Positions 18,670-27,861 of a stretch of 64,000 nt of DNA are shown here, piece after piece (position 1 is the stretch's first letter; every line of letters starts with the position of its first letter). The position numbers and the translations under genes are program-made. Location: contig CAJTQL010000007.1 of NCBI GenBank assembly GCA_910578285.1, forward strand, positions 34,204 through 98,203. The letters run 5' to 3'. The DNA is from an uncultured Helicobacteraceae bacterium (GTDB lineage Bacteria; Campylobacterota; Campylobacteria; Campylobacterales; Helicobacteraceae). The notes under the pieces were generated by a model. That model was not told the DNA's origin and ran no database searches. It saw only the letters and a program-made list of their open reading frames with translations.

Positions 18670-19455
18670 ATGGCAAAATGTCCTCCTTGTGATTGCCCTC
18701 AAGTTTTGCCCCCATGGCTTGGGACTTTTGGGGATTTAATGAGTTTGTTGCTCACCTTTTTTATCCTTTTGCTTTCCATGGCATCTTTTGATGCCAAGCC
18801 CCTTACCGAAGCGGAAGGCAGCATGCAAGGAGCTTTGAGCATGTTGCCAGGCGGCGTCAAGACAGAACCGGGCAAAAACCGCACACAAACGCAAGCCGAG
18901 ATGATTCCCGAGTCTGAAACAGCTGCCGAAGTCAAGAGGGTTGAGAGTCTTTATGTCGAATTGCAACAAATGCTCCAAGTTTCAGATGGCACATCAGACA
19001 TCACAAGCGATGGAGAAGAGGGCTTCATTATGCGTTTGCCTGCAGGGCTTTTGTTTGAGCCGGGGCAAACGAACATCAAAGACCAAGACGGCATGCAATT
19101 CATTCGCCGTCTCGCTATGATTGCGCGCAGTTATCCACCCAATATCTACATCGAAGTGCGCGGACATGTCGATAGCGACCCATTGCCGCCAGATTCTGCA
19201 TATCATGACAAATGGACACTTTCAGCGATGCGTGCATTGAGTGTTTCGCGAATCATCAAACAACATGGTTTTCCAGCAGAGCGGATTCTCACACTCGGGC
19301 GAGGCGACCAAGAGCCAATGAGCCGCGCGCGCGATGTGCGCAGCAAACTCGAAAATGACCGAGTCGATGTGTATTTCTATCCCAAACGTCTTGATGAGGG
19401 CTTGAGCCCTGAAAAAGCTATTAATAAAAATGTTCTCCAATCTCCTTCGCGCTAG
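18670..19455 (+). CDS. motB: Flagellar motor stator protein MotB
   Basis: This is a 261-residue bitopic protein. The single N-terminal span contains the proton-carrying Asp in the P-x-W-x-x-T-F-x-D motif (P-P-W-L-G-T-F-G-D, about 15-23). The C-terminal OmpA-like peptidoglycan-binding domain (about 130-245) includes I-E-V-R-G-H-V-D-S-D. With MotA it forms the stator anchored to the wall. It overlaps fliP by 26 bases. Confidence 0.95.
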   Translation: MAKCPPCDCPQVLPPWLGTFGDLMSLLLTFFILLLSMASFDAKPLTEAEGSMQGALSMLPGGVKTEPGKNRTQTQAEMIPESETAAEVKRVESLYVELQQMLQVSDGTSDITSDGEEGFIMRLPAGLLFEPGQTNIKDQDGMQFIRRLAMIARSYPPNIYIEVRGHVDSDPLPPDSAYHDKWTLSAMRALSVSRIIKQHGFPAERILTLGRGDQEPMSRARDVRSKLENDRVDVYFYPKRLDEGLSPEKAINKNVLQSPSR

Positions 19456-20290
19456 TGCGCTATTATTGCTTTTGGGCATGGTATTTGCCGCACCGGGCGA
19501 CCCAATCACAACGCCGCAAGTTCCCCAGCCCGTGCAGCAGATTCAACAAGAAGCACAAACGCGCCGCCAAACGCCGCCACTTGCGCCGATTCGCCCCACG
19601 CCGCCATCTGTCAATCTGACAATCGGCGCGCCAACAGACCCCGGCGATTTGGTAACACTGCTCAATATTGTTGTTGTTCTCACGCTACTTGTCCTTGCAC
19701 CATCGCTTATTTTAGTCATGACAAGTTTTGCACGTATCGTCATTGTTTTCTCATTTTTGCGCACAGCAATGGGAACACAACAATCTCCACCGACACAGCT
19801 TATCGTCTCGCTCGCAATGGTGCTCACATTCTTTATCATGGAACCTGTGGCAAAACAGAGCTACGAACAAGGAATCCGCCCCTATCTCGATAGGCAGATT
19901 AGCTATGATATTGCCTTTGAGCTTGCTGCAAAGCCTTTTAAGGATTTTATGATTTACAATACGCGTGAAAAAGACATTGGTTTGTTCTATCGAATCCGCA
20001 ATATGGAATCGCCTCAAACTGTTGATGACATTCCGATTCTGATTGCTTTGCCCGCATTTATGATTAGCGAAATCAAAACAGCCTTTCAGATTGGATTCTT
20101 GCTCTATCTCCCATTTTTAGCAGTCGATATGGTGATTAGCTCCATTCTTATGGCAATGGGTATGATGATGCTTCCTCCGGTCATGATTTCACTGCCGTTT
20201 AAGATTCTTGTTTTTGTGATGGTTGATGGTTTCAATCTGCTGACAGGAAACCTTGTCGCGAGCTTCAAATACGCTCCCGGAGCGGGCTAA
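19430..20290 (+). CDS. fliP: Flagellar type III export gate protein FliP
   Basis: FliP is a core ring protein of the flagellar export gate. The 286-residue protein has a cleavable signal peptide (about 1-21), a Pro/Gln-rich periplasmic stretch (22-60), then the family spans with T-S-F-A-R-I-V-I-V-F-S-F-L-R and the terminal M-M-M-L-P-P-V-M-I-S-L-P-F-K. It is longer than E. coli FliP (245) because of the Pro-rich insert. Its start lies inside motB. In H. pylori fliP also lies close to glmU. Confidence 0.95.
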   Translation: MFSNLLRASALLLLLGMVFAAPGDPITTPQVPQPVQQIQQEAQTRRQTPPLAPIRPTPPSVNLTIGAPTDPGDLVTLLNIVVVLTLLVLAPSLILVMTSFARIVIVFSFLRTAMGTQQSPPTQLIVSLAMVLTFFIMEPVAKQSYEQGIRPYLDRQISYDIAFELAAKPFKDFMIYNTREKDIGLFYRIRNMESPQTVDDIPILIALPAFMISEIKTAFQIGFLLYLPFLAVDMVISSILMAMGMMMLPPVMISLPFKILVFVMVDGFNLLTGNLVASFKYAPGAG

Positions 20291-21403
20291 ATGGATTGCC
20301 CCTTGCGTGGAATTTGTGGCGGCTGTTCGTTGCGCTTGCCCTATGAACAACAGCTGATTGACAAGGTGCAGCATTTCCAAAAGAGTTTTGCCGACTTGCC
20401 AAAGCCCTCTGTGTTTGCCTCTCCTCCTTTTGCTTTTCGCGCTCGTGCCGAGTTTCGTGTGGTTTTCGAGAATGGTCGATTATCCTATTGTCTTTCTGGT
20501 CAAGACAAAAGGATAAAGATAAAATCATGTCCAATTCTCTTGCGACCCTTGCAGCAACTCTTTTCTCCACTCATCATGCTGCTTGAGCAAAGCGAGATTC
20601 TCGCGCACAAACTCTTTGGAATTGAGTTTCTTGCCTCAACGCAAAATGAAGTGCTTATGACATTGCTCTATCATAAAAAGCTCGATGATTTTTGGCTCGC
20701 GTGCGCGCAGAATCTGCTGATTGCACTCTCGCAAAAGTTCGATTCGACCATCTCGCTCATCGGACGTGCGCGCAAACAAAAGATTGTTTTGGGTGCTTCG
20801 TTTGTACATGAAAGCTTTGTTGTCGCAAAACGGCGCTATGACTATCGGCATTACGAAAGCGCCTTCACGCAGCCCAATCCCTTTATGAACACGCAGATGT
20901 TGGAATGGGCATGCGCCCAAAGCGCGGGTGCGCAGGGTGATTTGCTCGAGCTCTACTGCGGGCTTGGCAATTTCACGATTCCGCTATCACAATATTTTGA
21001 AAAAGTTCTTGCCACAGAAATTGCTAAGATTTCTCTGCGAGCATTGGACGAGAATCTCGTCCTAAATAATGTGAAAAACGCCCAAATTGCACGTCTAAGC
21101 GCCGATGAAATGCGCGATGCGCTAGAGGGCGTGCGTCCATTTGTGCGGCTTGCGCATGTCAATTTGTCATCCTATCGATTCGAGACGCTCTTTGTTGACC
21201 CGCCGCGCGCAGGGCTTGGCGATTGCGTGCGCTTTGCACAGCGTTTTCCGCGTATTCTCTATGTTTCGTGCAACCCACAAACATTGCGCAAAGACTTAGA
21301 GACGCTCACACAAACACATCGCATTCAATCGCTTGCTGTGTTTGACCAATTCCCCTACACTCGACATCTTGAGAGTGCCATTTTGCTCTCAAAATGTGCC
21401 TAG
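20291..21403 (+). CDS. trmA: tRNA/rRNA (uracil-5-)-methyltransferase, TrmA type
   Basis: This is a 370-residue SAM-dependent m5U methyltransferase. Residues F-T-Q-P-N-P-F-M-N, L-E-L-Y-C-G-L-G-N-F-T, D-P-P-R-A-G-L and Y-V-S-C-N-P-Q-T-L (catalytic Cys) define the family. Size and the Q-P-N region are TrmA-like (U54 of tRNA) and there is no TRAM domain. However, the N terminus begins with C-x5-C-x2-C (Cys3, 9, 12) and a further Cys at about 78, the 4Fe-4S pattern of RlmD/RumA. The start follows the fliP stop directly (TAAATG). Target specificity is therefore uncertain. Confidence 0.82.
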   Translation: MDCPLRGICGGCSLRLPYEQQLIDKVQHFQKSFADLPKPSVFASPPFAFRARAEFRVVFENGRLSYCLSGQDKRIKIKSCPILLRPLQQLFSPLIMLLEQSEILAHKLFGIEFLASTQNEVLMTLLYHKKLDDFWLACAQNLLIALSQKFDSTISLIGRARKQKIVLGASFVHESFVVAKRRYDYRHYESAFTQPNPFMNTQMLEWACAQSAGAQGDLLELYCGLGNFTIPLSQYFEKVLATEIAKISLRALDENLVLNNVKNAQIARLSADEMRDALEGVRPFVRLAHVNLSSYRFETLFVDPPRAGLGDCVRFAQRFPRILYVSCNPQTLRKDLETLTQTHRIQSLAVFDQFPYTRHLESAILLSKCA

Positions 21404-21412
21404 GCTGTTTTT

Positions 21413-23248
21413 ATGTTTCAGGCGCTTGCTATCAAATATCGCCCTAAAACCTTTAGTGAACTCATTGGGCAAGATGCCATCTCGCAAACTCTCTCTCTCG
21501 CGCTCGACTCGGGACGTTTGGGGCATGCCTATTTATTTTCTGGGCTTCGTGGGAGCGGCAAAACATCGAGCGCAAGAATCTTTGCCAAATCGCTCAATTG
21601 CGACAAAGGACCCACAAGCACGCCATGCGGAGAATGCGAAAATTGCCGTGCCGCAGCGAGTGGCAGGCATTTAGACATCATCGAAATGGACGCAGCAAGC
21701 AATCGCAAGATTGATGATATTCGCGATTTGATTGAACAAACGCGGTATGCACCGGCAATGGGACGATATAAGGTTTTTATCATCGATGAAGTACATATGC
21801 TGACAAAAGAATCCTATAATGCACTGCTCAAAACGCTCGAAGAGCCACCAAATTATGTCAAATTTATTCTCGCGACAACCGATGTTTTCAATATCCCACC
21901 AACGATTCTAAGCCGCACACAACATTTCCGATTCAAAAAGATTCCGCAAAAGATTGTCGTGGCACATCTTGAGACGATTCTATCAAAAGAAAACATCGAG
22001 GGCGACACACAGGCGCTCGAGATGATTGCGCGCAGCGGGAATGGCAGCTTGCGTGATGCGCTCACGCTTCTTGACCAAGCGATTATCTATTCCAAAGGAC
22101 ATCTGAACGCAACCCTTGTCGCACAAATGCTTGGAATCCTCGACCCAGAAATTTTGCAACATTTCTTCGATGCGCTCATTCGCGGTGAACGCGATGAGGT
22201 ATTTGGAATCCTCGAAATGCTCGAGGGCTATGAGTGCGAAATGGTGCTTGAAGAAATGGGGCTTTATCTCAAAGATGTACTCAAAGACCCCAATGCTCCT
22301 CTTTCGTTGCCCTTACTTGACCGATTCTTTCGCATTCTGACCGATAGCACGCAACTCTTGTTTTTGAACGCTAACAATAGCTTCGTGCTCACGCTCACGG
22401 CGCTTAAAATGCTCGAGGCATTCAAGATTGCAAGCCTTGATGAGCAGATTGCCAAGCTCGAAAACGAGCTGCTCTCGGGTAGTGTGCCCGCCGCGCCCAT
22501 GCCCGCGCTCCCTCTCGCTGCGCCTGCGCCCCCTGCTGTTGCGGAATCTGCCGCGCCCGATTCTGCGGGCGGCGCGTTTGCGCGCGAGCTCTTCGCCGAG
22601 CTTGTGCAAAAAATCTATGCGCGAAGCTTCGAGCTTGGGCAGTGCTTCGAGACGCATATCACGTTTGTGTCGTTTGAAAATAATGAGCTTTGTTGGCGCT
22701 CGAGCGCCTCTGGCGCGTGCAAAGAGAGGCTGCGGCTCGCGTATAGCTTCATTCGCATGTGTGTCGAAGAAGTCTATGGCGTTGGGACAAAGATTGTTCC
22801 GCAAAAAGTGGGCGCGGGAGCGGAAACTGCGCCAAAAACCGCCGATTCTATGCCCGCAACGTCTCCTGCGCCGATTCCGCCCGCCGATTCCGCGCCAAGC
22901 GCGCCCGACATTTCGCCCGCGCCCGCATTGAGCGCGCCTATGCCCACCGATTCTGCGCCCACAGAATCGCAACCCATTGCTGCGCCTGTCGATTCCGCGC
23001 CTCGTGAACTCGCCGCGCCCGCGCCCACAGATTCCATGCCAACGCATGAAGAAGCCACAGAATCTGCTGCGCAATCTGCCACAGAAACTGCGCCCGCGAG
23101 CGCTGCCGATTCCGCGTCTTCCGCGCCCGCGCCAAAGCCAAGCGCGCCCCCGACCTTTGAGCAGCTCAAAGAGGAATTTCCGATTCTTGGCAAGGTCAAT
23201 GAGCTGTTGGGAATCAAGCATATCGATGTTTCCGATGTGAAGCAATGA
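21413..23248 (+). CDS. dnaX: DNA polymerase III subunit gamma/tau
   Basis: DnaX is the clamp-loader ATPase. The 611-residue protein has Walker A G-L-R-G-S-G-K-T (44-51), a zinc-binding Cys cluster C...C-x2-C-x2-C (about 63-78), I-D-E-V-H-M-L near 120 and the SRC-type S-R-T-Q-H-F-R-F-K-K. From about 360 a long Ala/Pro/Ser-rich linker with repeated D-S-A-P units runs to about 580. A short conserved tail F-E-Q-L-K-E-E-F-P-I-L-G then follows. The order dnaX-tsaE-lptB-rpoN is as in H. pylori. Confidence 0.94.
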   Translation: MFQALAIKYRPKTFSELIGQDAISQTLSLALDSGRLGHAYLFSGLRGSGKTSSARIFAKSLNCDKGPTSTPCGECENCRAAASGRHLDIIEMDAASNRKIDDIRDLIEQTRYAPAMGRYKVFIIDEVHMLTKESYNALLKTLEEPPNYVKFILATTDVFNIPPTILSRTQHFRFKKIPQKIVVAHLETILSKENIEGDTQALEMIARSGNGSLRDALTLLDQAIIYSKGHLNATLVAQMLGILDPEILQHFFDALIRGERDEVFGILEMLEGYECEMVLEEMGLYLKDVLKDPNAPLSLPLLDRFFRILTDSTQLLFLNANNSFVLTLTALKMLEAFKIASLDEQIAKLENELLSGSVPAAPMPALPLAAPAPPAVAESAAPDSAGGAFARELFAELVQKIYARSFELGQCFETHITFVSFENNELCWRSSASGACKERLRLAYSFIRMCVEEVYGVGTKIVPQKVGAGAETAPKTADSMPATSPAPIPPADSAPSAPDISPAPALSAPMPTDSAPTESQPIAAPVDSAPRELAAPAPTDSMPTHEEATESAAQSATETAPASAADSASSAPAPKPSAPPTFEQLKEEFPILGKVNELLGIKHIDVSDVKQ

Positions 23249-23682
23249 ACGCGACCGAATATGTCTTGAGCCTCGATGAGCTCTTTGCGCCAAATGCACT
23301 CTTTGCTGCCATTGATTCGTTTCGTGAGTCTGGCGGGCATCTTGTGATTCTTTGCGGTATGCTTGCTAGCGGCAAAACAACATTGGTGCAAGCCTATGCT
23401 GCACAGCGCGGAATCTCGGACGTTTCTTCGCCTACATTCAGCCTTGCTCAATGCTATGCGGAGGATTTGTGGCATTATGATCTTTATCGCTACTCAACAG
23501 AACAAGCGCTTGCACTCGGAATCCTCGACCTCATCAGCATCGATGGCTTGCATTTTGTCGAATGGGGAGAAAACTTAGGGGAAATTTGTAGGAAACTCGG
23601 TATAATGCCATTATTAAATATTGAGATAATGGAAGCAGCGGCAAACAGGCGCAAATATAGGATTTCGATATGCACATGCTAA
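23245..23682 (+). CDS. tsaE: tRNA threonylcarbamoyladenosine biosynthesis ATPase TsaE
   Basis: TsaE is the ATPase of the complex that makes t6A37 in ANN-decoding tRNAs. The 145-residue protein has a P-loop G-M-L-A-S-G-K-T-T (about 37-45), the S-S-P-T-F-S motif and H-Y-D-L-Y-R, both characteristic of the family, and V-E-W-G-E. It overlaps dnaX by four bases and lptB by 13. Confidence 0.92.
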   Translation: MNATEYVLSLDELFAPNALFAAIDSFRESGGHLVILCGMLASGKTTLVQAYAAQRGISDVSSPTFSLAQCYAEDLWHYDLYRYSTEQALALGILDLISIDGLHFVEWGENLGEICRKLGIMPLLNIEIMEAAANRRKYRISICTC

Positions 23683-24389
23683 GGGCTTTGCGCGTCAGCA
23701 AGCAAATCAAAAAAACTCCCATCATCAAAGACATTAGCCTTGAAGTCAAAAGCGGTGAGGTGGTCGGGCTTTTGGGACCAAATGGCGCGGGCAAAACAAC
23801 GACTTTCTATATTCTTTGCGGAATCTTGCGTGCAAGCAGCGGCGAGATTTTTTTTGACGAGAACGAGATTTCACGTCTGCCCCTGCATGCACGTGCACTT
23901 TATGGAATCGGATATCTCCCACAAGAGTCGAGCGTTTTTAAAGAGCTAAGCGTTGAAGAAAATCTCATGATAGCTGCCGAGATTGCGCTTGCACCCAAAG
24001 AGAGGCAAGAAAGAATCGAAGAGCTTCTAGACGCATTCAACATCGAGCCAATTCGCATGCGCAAAGGCATTAGCCTAAGCGGCGGTGAGCGGCGGCGCGT
24101 TGAGATTGCGCGTGCGCTTGTCAAAAAACCCAAATTTATCCTGCTCGATGAGCCCTTTGCTGGTGTTGACCCGCTTGCTGTGGGAGATATTCAGCAGATT
24201 ATCGAACAGCTCGTGAGCCTTCGAATCGGCGTATTGATTACCGACCATAATGTCCGCGAAACTCTTGGTGTCTGCCACCGCGCGTATGTGATTAAAGCGG
24301 GCACGCTGCTAGCAGAGGGCAGCAGTGATGAGATTGGCAATAACGAGCTTGTGCGCAAACATTATCTAGGGGAGAGTTTTCGGCTATGA
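23670..24389 (+). CDS. lptB: LPS export ABC transporter ATP-binding protein LptB
   Basis: This 239-residue cytoplasmic ATPase drives LPS extraction by LptFGC. It has Walker A G-P-N-G-A-G-K-T-T-T (about 33-42), signature L-S-G-G-E-R-R-R-V-E-I-A-R, Walker B F-I-L-L-D-E-P-F-A-G-V-D-P and the LptB-specific I-T-D-H-N-V-R-E-T-L. It directly precedes rpoN, an arrangement shared by many proteobacteria. ATG at 23676 is an alternative start two codons in. Confidence 0.93.
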   Translation: MHMLRALRVSKQIKKTPIIKDISLEVKSGEVVGLLGPNGAGKTTTFYILCGILRASSGEIFFDENEISRLPLHARALYGIGYLPQESSVFKELSVEENLMIAAEIALAPKERQERIEELLDAFNIEPIRMRKGISLSGGERRRVEIARALVKKPKFILLDEPFAGVDPLAVGDIQQIIEQLVSLRIGVLITDHNVRETLGVCHRAYVIKAGTLLAEGSSDEIGNNELVRKHYLGESFRL

Positions 24390-25654
24390 AACTACGAACC
24401 AATATTGCGCTTGCAAACAAAATCAAGCTTTCTGCCACGCTCCAAAGCTGGTTGCCCATTCTTCAAAGTCCGCTTGATGACCTAGAAAGCACACTCAACC
24501 ATATCGCTGCTGATAATCCTTGTATGCGTGTTGACAATCCGCGCGAGCAGACGCTCAACGCGCGGAGCAAGAAAAATAACAGAGCAAACAGCAGCACTAC
24601 AGGTGTCAATGACGCGATTGAACGTTTTTGTATCGCCAAGCAGAGTCTTTATGAAACGTTGCTTGACCAACTTTGCCCCCCGCTTTTTCCCACACCACGT
24701 TCGGTGAGGATTGCGGAGGAGATTATCGAGAATCTTGATGAATGTGGTTATTTTGAGGGTGATATGCAGCAAATTGCCGAGCAACTCAATGTGAGTGTGG
24801 AGGAATGCGAGCGCGTGCGCGCGCGCTTTGCATATCTCGAGCCCACTGGAATTGGCGCGGTTGATGTGTTCGAATCGTTTGTGTTTCAGCTCGAGGCAGC
24901 GGATTGTAGCAGCGAAGTCTATGATCTCTGCCTTGAGATTATGAAAGATCTCGAGCGGCATGCGAAGTTTAAGAAAAATCGACATTATGAAGCCGCGATG
25001 AAGGTGATTCAGACATTCAAGAATCCACCTGCAATCGATTATTTTGAAGAAGTGCGTGCGGTTGTGCCCGAGATTTTTGTCATCGAAGAAGGAGGCGAAA
25101 TTGAGGTGCGAATCAATGATGAGCAATATCCACTCGTGATTATTGAAAATGAAAAAATTGCAAAGAAGGAAACCTATCTGCGCAACAAAGTCAAAGAAGC
25201 GAAAGATTTAATCGATGCTTTAGAAATGCGTAAGGCAACACTTTATAAAATTGGGCTAATGATTGTCGAGTATCAATATGATTTTTTCAAAGGCGGTGAG
25301 ATTCGCCCGATGAAGCTTAAAGACCTTGCAGATGAGTTCAACCATGCACCCTCAACGATTTCTCGGGCGATTTCTGGCAAATATCTTGAATGCAATCGAG
25401 GGATTTTTTCGCTCAAAAGCTTTTTTGCAACAGCCATTGACGAGGACACATCAAATGCCGCTATCAAAGATTATATCGCTGACCTTGTCAAAAACGAGGA
25501 GCGCAAGCGCCCGCTTAGCGATAATAAGCTTTTGCAAATTGTCGAGGACAAATTTGGCGTCAAGGTTGTGCGCCGCACAATTACGAAATACCGCAAGCAA
25601 TTGAATATTGCTAGCTCAAGCGAAAGGAAAAAATTGTATGAAATTTCTTGCTAA
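24386..25654 (+). CDS. rpoN: RNA polymerase sigma-54 factor RpoN
   Basis: RpoN directs transcription of the middle (hook-basal body) flagellar genes in Helicobacter. The 422-residue protein shows the N-terminal activator-interaction region (about 5-50, with L-Q-S-W-L-P-I-L-Q-S-P-L), a core-binding domain (about 85-260), an HTH (about 310-335, H-A-P-S-T-I-S-R-A-I) and a near-canonical RpoN box V-R-R-T-I-T-K-Y-R (about 396-404). It overlaps lptB by four bases and the next gene by 17. Confidence 0.95.
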   Translation: MKLRTNIALANKIKLSATLQSWLPILQSPLDDLESTLNHIAADNPCMRVDNPREQTLNARSKKNNRANSSTTGVNDAIERFCIAKQSLYETLLDQLCPPLFPTPRSVRIAEEIIENLDECGYFEGDMQQIAEQLNVSVEECERVRARFAYLEPTGIGAVDVFESFVFQLEAADCSSEVYDLCLEIMKDLERHAKFKKNRHYEAAMKVIQTFKNPPAIDYFEEVRAVVPEIFVIEEGGEIEVRINDEQYPLVIIENEKIAKKETYLRNKVKEAKDLIDALEMRKATLYKIGLMIVEYQYDFFKGGEIRPMKLKDLADEFNHAPSTISRAISGKYLECNRGIFSLKSFFATAIDEDTSNAAIKDYIADLVKNEERKRPLSDNKLLQIVEDKFGVKVVRRTITKYRKQLNIASSSERKKLYEISC

Positions 25655-26771
25655 TGCTTTTATGGTGGCACTATTATGGGTCGGTTGTGCTTGGTCGCCT
25701 GACCCGCAGCCAAGTCAGACACAGATTCCGCTTTCTCCTCCAGAGGGCGAGATAGGGCAGCAACAAGAGCAGCTGCGGCTCACTCCCCCGCCTGCTCCTC
25801 AAGTGGCAAATGCCACAGGCTATACGCGCACAGACCAGCCTGTTTCTGCACCATATCGCAATTATTTGGGCTATATCCCCACGCTTATCACGATTGATTA
25901 TGGGCTCACCCAAAACAGCTACAATCGCTATGCACCTGTTGTGGAATCTTATGCGCGTATGAGCGTGGACACTTTCAATCGTGATTTTCCCTCGCTGCTT
26001 GCCGAGAAGGGTTTGCAGATTGTGCAATATTTTCCGAGTTATCCCATTAGTGTCCCTGATTCTAACGCATTGCCTGCCGTGTTCTATTCGCGTGTGTATA
26101 TCACAGTCAAAGAATTTCAGGGTACGCAGCTCAACCTCACGCCCGAACAGATGGAAGAGATAAAACAGGCAAACGCAGAGGCGCAAAAGCGCGCACGCAA
26201 TGCCCAACGTAATGCAAACAGGAGATACAATGAAGATGGCGAAGATTCGGTTGTTGGTGCTGCAAGCGGCCTAGCAAGCGCACAACCTGAAACTAATGAA
26301 AGCGAGATTGAACAAATGGCGCGCCGACTTGCAGAGACTTCTGACCCATTGCTTGCGCAGAATAATGTTACACCAAGCGGCGGGGCAGGGCGCACACAAG
26401 CCCCAAGCACACGACAGAATGCGTCTCAAAAGCAGCCACCACCACCCAATCCATGGGAAGGAATCGACCTCCCGCCTCCAACACCTAAGGCGATGATTAT
26501 TTCGATTCGTGGCGAGATTCTCTTGCTTGAGCCCGGCAGCGGCGAGGTGCTATGGGCAGCGGCGAGTTTGTGGCGCGAAAGCGTGATTGACTTGCAACAA
26601 GGTGAGTTTGATAAAGCCGTGCAGAGTTATATCTATCACCATTCGCAAGGCATGCGCGATGAATTATTGCAGCAACTCCAAGCAGCATCACCTGTCGTTT
26701 TGGCGAGCATGATTGATGAAATACGGCTTATGAAAGGTTTGCCTGTCTATCCTGATGCGCCTGTGTGGTAA
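25638..26771 (+). CDS. Pro/Gln-rich probable lipoprotein of unknown function
   Basis: This 377-residue protein starts M-K-F-L-A-N-A-F-M-V with a signal peptide ending L-W-V-G-C, a lipobox-like site with Cys17. A Pro/Gln-rich stretch (about 20-60) follows, then a globular part (about 65-180) and a second low-complexity Asn/Arg/Gln/Pro region (about 180-285). The helical C terminus contains M-I-I-S-I-R-G-E-I-L-L-L-E-P-G. I do not recognise the family. The ATG at 25638 overlaps rpoN by 17 bases and has AAAGGA upstream. An envelope location is inferred from the signal only. Confidence 0.75.
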   Translation: MKFLANAFMVALLWVGCAWSPDPQPSQTQIPLSPPEGEIGQQQEQLRLTPPPAPQVANATGYTRTDQPVSAPYRNYLGYIPTLITIDYGLTQNSYNRYAPVVESYARMSVDTFNRDFPSLLAEKGLQIVQYFPSYPISVPDSNALPAVFYSRVYITVKEFQGTQLNLTPEQMEEIKQANAEAQKRARNAQRNANRRYNEDGEDSVVGAASGLASAQPETNESEIEQMARRLAETSDPLLAQNNVTPSGGAGRTQAPSTRQNASQKQPPPPNPWEGIDLPPPTPKAMIISIRGEILLLEPGSGEVLWAAASLWRESVIDLQQGEFDKAVQSYIYHHSQGMRDELLQQLQAASPVVLASMIDEIRLMKGLPVYPDAPVW

Positions 26772-26790
26772 GCCATATTAGGTATTTGCA

Positions 26791-27861
26791 ATGTTTGCGT
26801 ATCTTTGCAAACGGCTTGCATTGTTATTGCCCACATTGCTTGCCATTATTACATTAAACTTTTTCATTATCCAAGCAGCGCCCGGTGGTCCAGTGGAACG
26901 CATGCTTGCCCAGCTCGAGAATCTTAACGTGGCGGATTCCAAAGGCGGGTTTGGCGCAGGGGGTGAGATTAGCACAACCATGCAAGGCTACAAAAACACG
27001 GCAATTACCGAGCAAATGCGTGAGCAGATTCAAAAGCTCTATGGATTCGACAAGCCGATTTTGGAACGTTATCTGTCGATGATTGCGTCTTATCTCACCT
27101 TCGAGTTTGGCGAGAGTTATTACAAGCAGCAACAGGTGTGGAAACTTATCATTGAGCGACTTCCTGTATCGATTTCGCTTGGGCTGTGGAGCACGCTTTT
27201 GATTTATCTCATCTCCATTCCGCTTGGAATCAAAAAGGCTGTGGCGCATGGTTCGCGTTTTGATGCTTGGAGCAGCCTCGTGATTATTGTTTGCCACGCG
27301 ATTCCAACGTTTCTTATCGCGATTTTGTTTATCGTGCTTTTTGCGGGCGGAAGCTTTTTTGAACTCTTTCCGCTCAAAGGTTTGAGTAGCGACTATGCGC
27401 ACAATCTCGGATTCTTTGAGCGCGCACTTGATTATCTATGGCATATCACTCTGCCTGTGCTCTCGCTCACGCTTGGCGGTTTTGCTGCGCTCACGCTTTT
27501 GTGCAAAAACTCATTTCTCGAAGAAATCCACAAACAATACACCATCACCGCTGCAATCAAGGGCGCAACGCATGCGCGCATTCTCTATGGGCATGTGTTT
27601 CGTAACGCAATGCTTATCGTCATTGCAGGCTTTCCGTCAGCTTTTGTCGGAATCTTTTTGAGCGGTTCACTGCTGATTGAAATCATCTTTTCTCTCGAAG
27701 GTTTGGGGCTTTTGGGCTACGAATCTGCGCTCAATCGTGATTATCCTGTGGTGTTTGGGACACTCTATATCTTCACGCTCATTGGGCTTTTGACAACACT
27801 CGTGAGCGATTTGTGCTATCGACTCATCGACCCTCGAATCGATTTTGAGGCGCGCACATGA
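26791..27861 (+). CDS. Peptide ABC transporter permease, YejB/DppB type
   Basis: This is a 356-residue inner-membrane permease. The family start M-F-A-Y-L-C-K-R-L-A-L-L-L-P-T-L-L, a long first periplasmic loop (about 30-130, with A-P-G-G-P-V-E-R-M) and the EAA-like loop A-A-I-K-G-A-T-H-A-R-I-L-Y-G-H before the last spans point to the YejB (microcin C/oligopeptide) subgroup. It pairs with the next permease by a four-base overlap. No substrate-binding protein or ATPase gene is adjacent, so these must be encoded elsewhere. Confidence 0.85.
   Translation: MFAYLCKRLALLLPTLLAIITLNFFIIQAAPGGPVERMLAQLENLNVADSKGGFGAGGEISTTMQGYKNTAITEQMREQIQKLYGFDKPILERYLSMIASYLTFEFGESYYKQQQVWKLIIERLPVSISLGLWSTLLIYLISIPLGIKKAVAHGSRFDAWSSLVIIVCHAIPTFLIAILFIVLFAGGSFFELFPLKGLSSDYAHNLGFFERALDYLWHITLPVLSLTLGGFAALTLLCKNSFLEEIHKQYTITAAIKGATHARILYGHVFRNAMLIVIAGFPSAFVGIFLSGSLLIEIIFSLEGLGLLGYESALNRDYPVVFGTLYIFTLIGLLTTLVSDLCYRLIDPRIDFEART

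Noticed and set aside
22313..23299. 328-residue Arg/Gly-rich minus-strand frame
   Set aside because: It is the complement of the GC-rich Ala/Pro linker of dnaX; composition is artefactual and no RBS or domain is seen.
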